A DNA stretch of 10,674 nucleotides, from positions 1-10,674 of the forward strand of contig QIGP01000418.1 in the NCBI GenBank assembly GCA_003228965.1, written 5' to 3'. Source of the DNA: Gammaproteobacteria bacterium. Lineage in GTDB: Bacteria > Pseudomonadota > Gammaproteobacteria > Steroidobacterales > SZUA-146. The translations under genes and the position numbers were made by a program. How positions within the stretch are numbered: position 1 is the stretch's first letter; each line of letters starts with the position of its first letter. The notes beneath the pieces are model-generated. The model was not told the DNA's origin and made no database searches. It saw nothing but the letters and a program-made list of their open reading frames with translations. Below, one piece after another: positions 6,409 to 10,674 of this stretch.

Positions 6409-7463
6409 TGCCCATAACATTTCTGGTGCTGGCGCTCGCTATGAGCGTGATTGCGGCGCTGTTTATTGTACTCCCTGCGCGCAAAGCGTCGCGCTCCACC
6501 AAGCAGTCCTGGGTGTTGACTACAGGCGTGTTCGCGACCATTATTGTGGCCGGTACTGCGGTGTTTTACAGCACGACCAGTAAGTGGAACTGGATGCCCA
6601 ACGGCGTACCCGATGCTCCAGTTGCCCAACAGCTGTATGAGTTCCAACGGGCCGTGCACGACGAGGAAGACAATGCCTTTGCGTGGGCTGAGTTGGGCCG
6701 CTTCTATTTGGGTTTTAACCAGGTTTCTCCCGCTATTGAAGCTTTGGAAAAAAGTGTGCAGTTGTCTCAGGGGCGAGACGTCGAAACCAGTTTAAACCTG
6801 GTTGAAGCGTTGGCCGTACGTCGTGAGCCCAACGACGCGTCGCGCAGTGCCGAAATTCTAAGCGCATCGCTACGCGTGAATCCGGAAAACAAAAAGGCTC
6901 TTTGGTACGGAGGCGAAGTGGCTGCCGGACTTGGTCAGTGGGACGTTGCCACTGCACGGTGGCAGGCCATGTTGAACATGTCGCGACAACTCGACACCGA
7001 GGAGGCGAGGTCAGTCACAACACTTTTGGAACAGCGCTTAGCCACGGCGAAGATAGAGCAGGAAAAACTCAATGGAATGGCCCATGCAAGTGAGCCTGGG
7101 AGTGCTCCAGAAGCGGTACGCATCTCGGTCAATCTCGATATGGAGCTTGCACAGACGCCCTCGCTCACGCCCTCGACAAACCTGTTTGTTTTCGTAAGAT
7201 CCAGGGGGCAGGGCGGGCCACCATTGGCTGTGCACCGAGCCACCGTGGGACAGTTACCGCTCAACATTGTTCTATCAGATGCCGATGCCATGGTGCCTTC
7301 ACGTACTGTGTCAGCATTTGATGAACTGGAAATTGTTGCACGAGTCGCGTTAGGTGGAAAACCGACAATGACGCCAGGTGATTTATTCGGCCGGCAAGAA
7401 CTGAACGCCGGTGACGACCGCACGGTATCGATTACAATTGACCAGGTGGCAGCAGCTCCGTAG
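6408..7463 (+). CDS. ccmI: CcmI/CycH, TPR apocytochrome c chaperone
   Basis: A membrane protein that captures unfolded apocytochrome c and delivers it to CcmF/H. The 351-residue product has two N-terminal membrane helices, at about 3-22 and 36-54. They are separated by a basic loop (PARKASRSTKQ) that is usually cytoplasmic. The TPR-like helical region runs over about 72-215, including AFAWAELGRFYLGFNQVSPAIEALEKS-type repeats. The C-terminal beta domain at about 236-350 contains PPLAVHR (271-277) and a GDLFG (324-328), as seen in CcmI/CycH. GGAGAGG at 6396-6402 is a strong ribosome binding site, and the start overlaps the ccmH stop as TAATG. It is the last ccm gene. No clear intrinsic terminator follows directly. 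Confidence 0.93.
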   Translation: MPITFLVLALAMSVIAALFIVLPARKASRSTKQSWVLTTGVFATIIVAGTAVFYSTTSKWNWMPNGVPDAPVAQQLYEFQRAVHDEEDNAFAWAELGRFYLGFNQVSPAIEALEKSVQLSQGRDVETSLNLVEALAVRREPNDASRSAEILSASLRVNPENKKALWYGGEVAAGLGQWDVATARWQAMLNMSRQLDTEEARSVTTLLEQRLATAKIEQEKLNGMAHASEPGSAPEAVRISVNLDMELAQTPSLTPSTNLFVFVRSRGQGGPPLAVHRATVGQLPLNIVLSDADAMVPSRTVSAFDELEIVARVALGGKPTMTPGDLFGRQELNAGDDRTVSITIDQVAAAP

Positions 7464-7577
7464 AAGAATTCCAGGCTGATTATGTAAAACATTGTATCGC
7501 GCGAATGGTCGACGGATGTAGTAGCTGTGCGAAAGCCATGCATCAGAATTTAATCGTTTTGTAATCAACGGCTTGAT

Positions 7578-7600
7578 GCCCTTTGCCTGATGCAAAGAGC
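7578..7600 (+). other. hairpin downstream of ccmI
   Basis: CTTTGC (7581-7586) and GCAAAG (7592-7597) pair around the loop CTGAT. The stem extends by two GC pairs (7578-7579 with 7599-7600) across one C/A mismatch. No T run follows on either strand, so it does not look like a classical intrinsic terminator. It lies 115 bases after the ccmI stop, inside the 260-base gene-free interval 7464-7723. It could be a Rho-dependent 3' end structure or part of the leader of the next gene. Confidence 0.35.
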
Positions 7601-7633
7601 CTCACCATTCGTAGTCATTGGCCTCAGCCATTC

Positions 7634-7646
7634 CACGGAATCCGTG
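7634..7646 (+). promoter_or_regulatory. 13-base palindrome, candidate operator
   Basis: CACGGA-A-TCCGTG is a perfect inverted repeat of 6-base arms around one central A. It is 77 bases upstream of the ATG at 7724 of the PhnD-like gene. The size and symmetry suit a dimeric repressor or activator site. I could not identify a convincing -35/-10 pair next to it. No regulator gene is visible in the window, so the binding protein is unknown. Confidence 0.35.
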
Positions 7647-7723
7647 ATCCGCTTAACGGTTTGAAGTAAGTAAAGCCATTAGACTTTCCTTTATTGAAAT
7701 CTAACGGAAATCTGATACGTCTT

Positions 7724-8719
7724 ATGCTTTCTCGAGTTGACAATAATCTGAGCCGCAAACTTCGGTATGCCTGTGCGACTGTCAGGGCTTTATTGGTAGT
7801 GGGCGCTTGTGCGCTTGTTGGGCCTGTCTTTGCCGACGAGAATCGCATTTTGGTGATCGGTGCAATTTCCAGCAAGAACTATGATGTGAGCCAATCGCTA
7901 CAGCCGATGGCCAGTTACATTAAAGAGAAAATGGCAGATTTAGGGATTGAAGACGTCGTGGTTATTGCGGCCCCGGATCGTGAGCGTTTGGCCCAACTCA
8001 TTCGCCACGGGCGCGTGGACTGGATTTCCCAGACGGCCTACAACGCTTCTTACTTCATTCAAAATGCCGATGTCAGTGTGTTAAGTCGTGGTTGGCGCGG
8101 CGGTAGCCCGACTTACCGTAGTATATTTTTCGTGCGTAATGACAGCGAACTCATTCGGCTTGATCAAGTCAGCAATCACGTTATCGCGTTTGAACACCCG
8201 TATTCTACAAGTGCTTACTTTGTCCCTCGCATTGAACTTGAAGCGATGGGTAATTCGTTAAGCCAGCAAGCGGTTGGTCAAACGCGGCTCTCATCAGATT
8301 CAATCACTTACACATTTTCGCAGTCGGAGTACAACACGGCTGTATGGGTAGACAAGGGAATTGTCGATGTCGGTGTTATCAGCGACAGTCGCTGGAACGA
8401 CAGCGAGACAGTCCCGGATGGTTTTCGCCGTAGTTTACGCGTCTTGCACGAAACTCAGGAAGTGGTGCGTGCGCTAGAGCTGGTTCGGGGGAACCTTGAC
8501 GCGGATATCAAAGAGCGGCTGGACACAATACTACAGTCAATACACGCCGACACCGCTGCCAAGAGCGTTCGAAGTGCTTACTTTGACACTCAGCGGTTCG
8601 ACAAGCCGACAGAGCAAGACATTAGTCGGCTCAACGAATTTGCGGCCCATAACGGCGCCACAGCACCACAGGCTCAGTCAGCCTCGGCGCAGACAACTCG
8701 CAGTCTGGAGAACAAGTAA
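7724..8719 (+). CDS. PhnD-like periplasmic substrate-binding protein
   Basis: A secreted binding protein of the phosphate/phosphite/phosphonate-binding (PhnD, PF12974-like) family. The 331-residue product has a signal peptide with a hydrophobic core at about 21-36 and likely cleavage after PVFA (37). Family-like segments follow in order: LQPMASYIKEKM at 59-70, RLAQLIRHGRVDWISQTAYNAS from 88, TYRSIFFVRND at 130-140 and HPYSTSAYFVPRIELEAMG at 158-176. No lipobox is seen and no ABC permease or ATPase lies beside it. The next gene is a membrane diguanylate cyclase overlapping by one base, so a sensory role is more likely than transport. Similar domains serve as the sensor in TtrS-type kinases. 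The ligand cannot be predicted. ATG 7724 has only a weak, distant GGAAA. The frame also opens at TTG 7694, so the start is uncertain. Confidence 0.82.
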   Translation: MLSRVDNNLSRKLRYACATVRALLVVGACALVGPVFADENRILVIGAISSKNYDVSQSLQPMASYIKEKMADLGIEDVVVIAAPDRERLAQLIRHGRVDWISQTAYNASYFIQNADVSVLSRGWRGGSPTYRSIFFVRNDSELIRLDQVSNHVIAFEHPYSTSAYFVPRIELEAMGNSLSQQAVGQTRLSSDSITYTFSQSEYNTAVWVDKGIVDVGVISDSRWNDSETVPDGFRRSLRVLHETQEVVRALELVRGNLDADIKERLDTILQSIHADTAAKSVRSAYFDTQRFDKPTEQDISRLNEFAAHNGATAPQAQSASAQTTRSLENK

Positions 8720-10674
8720 TGCGCATAGGATTGCAGTCACGCTATTTGCTGCAGACCATTGGTTTGGTTTCGCTCGTGATCGTCATCATGTCGACCATGT
8801 TAATGGTTTTTTTCGGCCACTCTGCAAGTCGTATAAGCGAGCTCGGTGCACAGCGCATGGAAAGCAGCTTAACGGAGCGGCTTGAGCAAAGAGGTTTGGG
8901 CATAACCCAGAACCTGGCAACCGCTATTGGTCCTGCTGTAGCCGCGTTGGATATGCAGACTATTCAAATTAATTTACAAGCGACGCTCGAACACAGCGAT
9001 GTTGAATTTGTCTACGTTTACGACGGCGACGGCAATATTTTGCACGACGGCTTTCAGACCATTCCAGCCTATGGGCGCAGCCTGGTCAAAGTGATTGATG
9101 AGCAGGCTGGCATGCAGCTCAATGGCGAGGTCTCCAAAGGCGCTAGCCATTTGGTGATATCGACACCAGTGGGAACTAATCCTGGTATGGATTCTGGTTT
9201 GGTTGTGGGGCTTTCATTGGCCACGATAGCCGCTGAAACTCAGACAATTGTTACCAATACTCGCGAACTGATCAAATCCGATCAGGAGCGTCAGCTTTAC
9301 GGTGTGTCCGTTACAACCGGCATATTGCTAATCATCTCTTCTATCATTGCACTGTGGCTTGCGCGCAAACTGGTGCACCCCATTCGTCAGCTGGCTACAT
9401 ACGCTGACGAAGTCGGTAAGGGAAACTACGACGCGGTGTTGCCAATCCGGCGTTCTGACGAGCTGGGAGATCTTGCAAAAAGCCTGCGAGAAATGAGTGA
9501 CAACCTTCAGGTCACAAGTGGTGAAGTTCACTACCTTGCGTACCACGACAGCCTGACCAAATTGCCTAATCGTGCTCAGTTGAAAGACGCTCTTCAAAGA
9601 GCTGTCGCCAGAGCAAAGCGCTCTGAAACCAGCGCGGCCTTGCTTTTTATTGACCTTGACGACTTTAAGCGAGTCAACGATACCTTGGGCCACGATGCTG
9701 GCGACAATTTATTGAAAGAGTTTGCAGTGCGACTGGCCGACAGTATCCGGATTGAAGATCAGATTGCTACGGCGACCGAAGGCGAAGACTGCAGTGACGT
9801 TATTGCACGACTTGGTGGCGACGAGTTTACCGTTGTGCTGGACAGTATTACGCAGCCTTCCGACGTAGTCGTTATCGCCCAGCGGATTCTTACAGAGCTA
9901 AAAGAACCCTTTGTTATTGCCGGACAGGAAGTTGTCGTCGGTGCGAGTATTGGCATTACTACGTACCCGGAGGACGGCTCTGACGTTGAAACGCTCCTTC
10001 GAAACGCAGACGTTGCCATGTACCAGGCCAAGGAACGCGGCAAGAACCAGTTCGAATTTTACAACGACTCAATGCATCGTATGGCGACCGAGCGACTATC
10101 ACTTGAGGCCGATTTACGACACGCACTGCGCTACGACCAAATGCGGTTGGTCTATCAGCCAGTACTGGATCTTAAGCGCAACGAAGTTGTGGCGATCGAT
10201 TCCAAAGTGCGCTGGATGCATCCAGCGTTGGGTGTGATTAATCCTGACGTGTTCCTGCCGCTGGCCGAGCAGACCGGCTTCATCGTCGAGTTGGATGAAT
10301 GGGTAGTGGAATCGGTATGTCGCGATTTGCGCATGTTGCAAAAACGCGGATACACGTCCCATAAAATCGTAGCCAAGCTGTCGAGCGTGCACTTTCGCGA
10401 GCAGTCCATTAGCGACGTGGTGAGTAAAGCACTTGTGCAAAACGGTGTACCACCAGAGAGTCTAAGTCTCAAAATTGATGAAAGAACCATCATGCGTAAT
10501 TTCCCTCGCGCGTCGAAAATTCTAACTGAGCTGCGCGAGAGCGGCGTGGATATTGTGGTAGACGCATTCGGAAGCGGTCATTCACCGCTCAACTATCTGA
10601 CAAAGCTGCCGGTGGACAGTGTCAAGATTGCTAATGAATATATTCGCCAAATTGATCAGGGTGAACACGAGAAA
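8719..10674 (+). CDS. membrane GGDEF protein with degenerate EAL domain, 3' end missing
   Basis: A predicted diguanylate cyclase, open to the window edge (652 residues visible). The order is: membrane helix at about 11-34; periplasmic sensor region 36-193 with FVYVYDGDGNILHDG, resembling CACHE/PAS-like sensors; second helix at about 195-215; HAMP at about 212-266; GGDEF domain at about 270-440; EAL domain from about 455, lacking roughly its last 50 residues. The cyclase domain looks active: DSLTKLPNR at 277-285, IDLDDFKRVNDTLGHD and an intact GGDEF at 366-370. The RxxD inhibitory site is absent (DCSD at 357-360) and an acidic insertion precedes it. The EAL domain has lost key residues: EAL is D494-S495-K496, the metal-binding Asn is K553, the Glu of LExTE is K585, DDFG is D615-A616, and the Asp after K636-I is A638. 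GGAG at 8707-8710 is a good ribosome binding site. The start overlaps the preceding stop as TAATG. Confidence 0.93.
   Translation, partial: MRIGLQSRYLLQTIGLVSLVIVIMSTMLMVFFGHSASRISELGAQRMESSLTERLEQRGLGITQNLATAIGPAVAALDMQTIQINLQATLEHSDVEFVYVYDGDGNILHDGFQTIPAYGRSLVKVIDEQAGMQLNGEVSKGASHLVISTPVGTNPGMDSGLVVGLSLATIAAETQTIVTNTRELIKSDQERQLYGVSVTTGILLIISSIIALWLARKLVHPIRQLATYADEVGKGNYDAVLPIRRSDELGDLAKSLREMSDNLQVTSGEVHYLAYHDSLTKLPNRAQLKDALQRAVARAKRSETSAALLFIDLDDFKRVNDTLGHDAGDNLLKEFAVRLADSIRIEDQIATATEGEDCSDVIARLGGDEFTVVLDSITQPSDVVVIAQRILTELKEPFVIAGQEVVVGASIGITTYPEDGSDVETLLRNADVAMYQAKERGKNQFEFYNDSMHRMATERLSLEADLRHALRYDQMRLVYQPVLDLKRNEVVAIDSKVRWMHPALGVINPDVFLPLAEQTGFIVELDEWVVESVCRDLRMLQKRGYTSHKIVAKLSSVHFREQSISDVVSKALVQNGVPPESLSLKIDERTIMRNFPRASKILTELRESGVDIVVDAFGSGHSPLNYLTKLPVDSVKIANEYIRQIDQGEHEK

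Noticed and set aside
6935..7543. 202-codon open frame on the minus strand opposite ccmI
   Set aside because: It lies almost wholly antisense to a well-supported ccmI frame. Its translation is Ser/Arg/Cys-rich with no recognisable domain, and no ribosome binding site argues for it.
7464..7723. c-di-GMP riboswitch (GEMM type) in the leader of the sensor pair
   Set aside because: I looked because the downstream gene makes c-di-GMP. A GAAA-loop-like stretch is present near 7531, but the conserved GEMM core and receptor elements are not recognisable.
8496..8885. 129-codon open frame on the plus strand across the junction of the sensor pair
   Set aside because: It is an alternative frame covering the end of the PhnD-like gene and the start of the GGDEF gene, both of which have family matches. 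Its own product matches nothing I recognise.
1..10674. CRISPR arrays, insertion sequences, integron or phage genes, attachment sites at the tRNAs
   Set aside because: No spaced direct repeats, transposase or integrase frames were seen. The sequence beside both tRNA genes runs straight into conserved chromosomal genes without a duplicated tRNA 3' end.

Overview
The window reads as chromosomal DNA from a gammaproteobacterium, probably a free-living aerobic or facultatively respiring one. The signs are mid-range base composition, CCA-encoded tRNA genes, a complete System I cytochrome c maturation (ccm) operon in the order A-B-C-D-E-F-G-H-I with separate ccmH and ccmI, and a c-di-GMP signalling gene. 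I cannot name a genus from this sequence. All genes lie on the + strand and no mobile element is visible.

Layout. Positions 1-185 hold the 3' end of a DUF1244 gene. Next come tRNA-Cys(GCA) at 319-392 and tRNA-Leu(UAA) at 419-505. Only 34 bases later ccmA begins, followed by ccmB, ccmC, ccmD, ccmE, ccmF, ccmG, ccmH and ccmI (540-7463). Most ccm junctions overlap by 1 or 4 bases (GTGA, ATGA, TGATG, TAATG). The two exceptions are ccmB-ccmC (90 bases, with a candidate promoter) and ccmE-ccmF (72 bases, with two small hairpins). A 260-base gene-free stretch (7464-7723) follows. It holds a hairpin and a 13-base palindrome.

The last two genes overlap by one base. The first encodes a secreted PhnD-like (phosphonate-binding family) periplasmic protein. 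The second encodes a membrane protein with a periplasmic sensor region, HAMP, an intact GGDEF domain and an EAL domain cut off by the window edge.

How the genes work together. CcmA, B, C and D form the complex that loads heme onto the heme chaperone CcmE and releases holo-CcmE. CcmF, H and I form the heme ligation machinery. CcmG supplies reductant to the apocytochrome CXXCH thiols. The final pair looks like a binding-protein/diguanylate cyclase sensor: the periplasmic protein would sense a ligand and pass the signal to the membrane enzyme. The EAL domain has lost most of its catalytic residues (EAL is DSK, DDFG is DAFG), so the output is predicted to be c-di-GMP synthesis only. This pair is the least ordinary part of the window.
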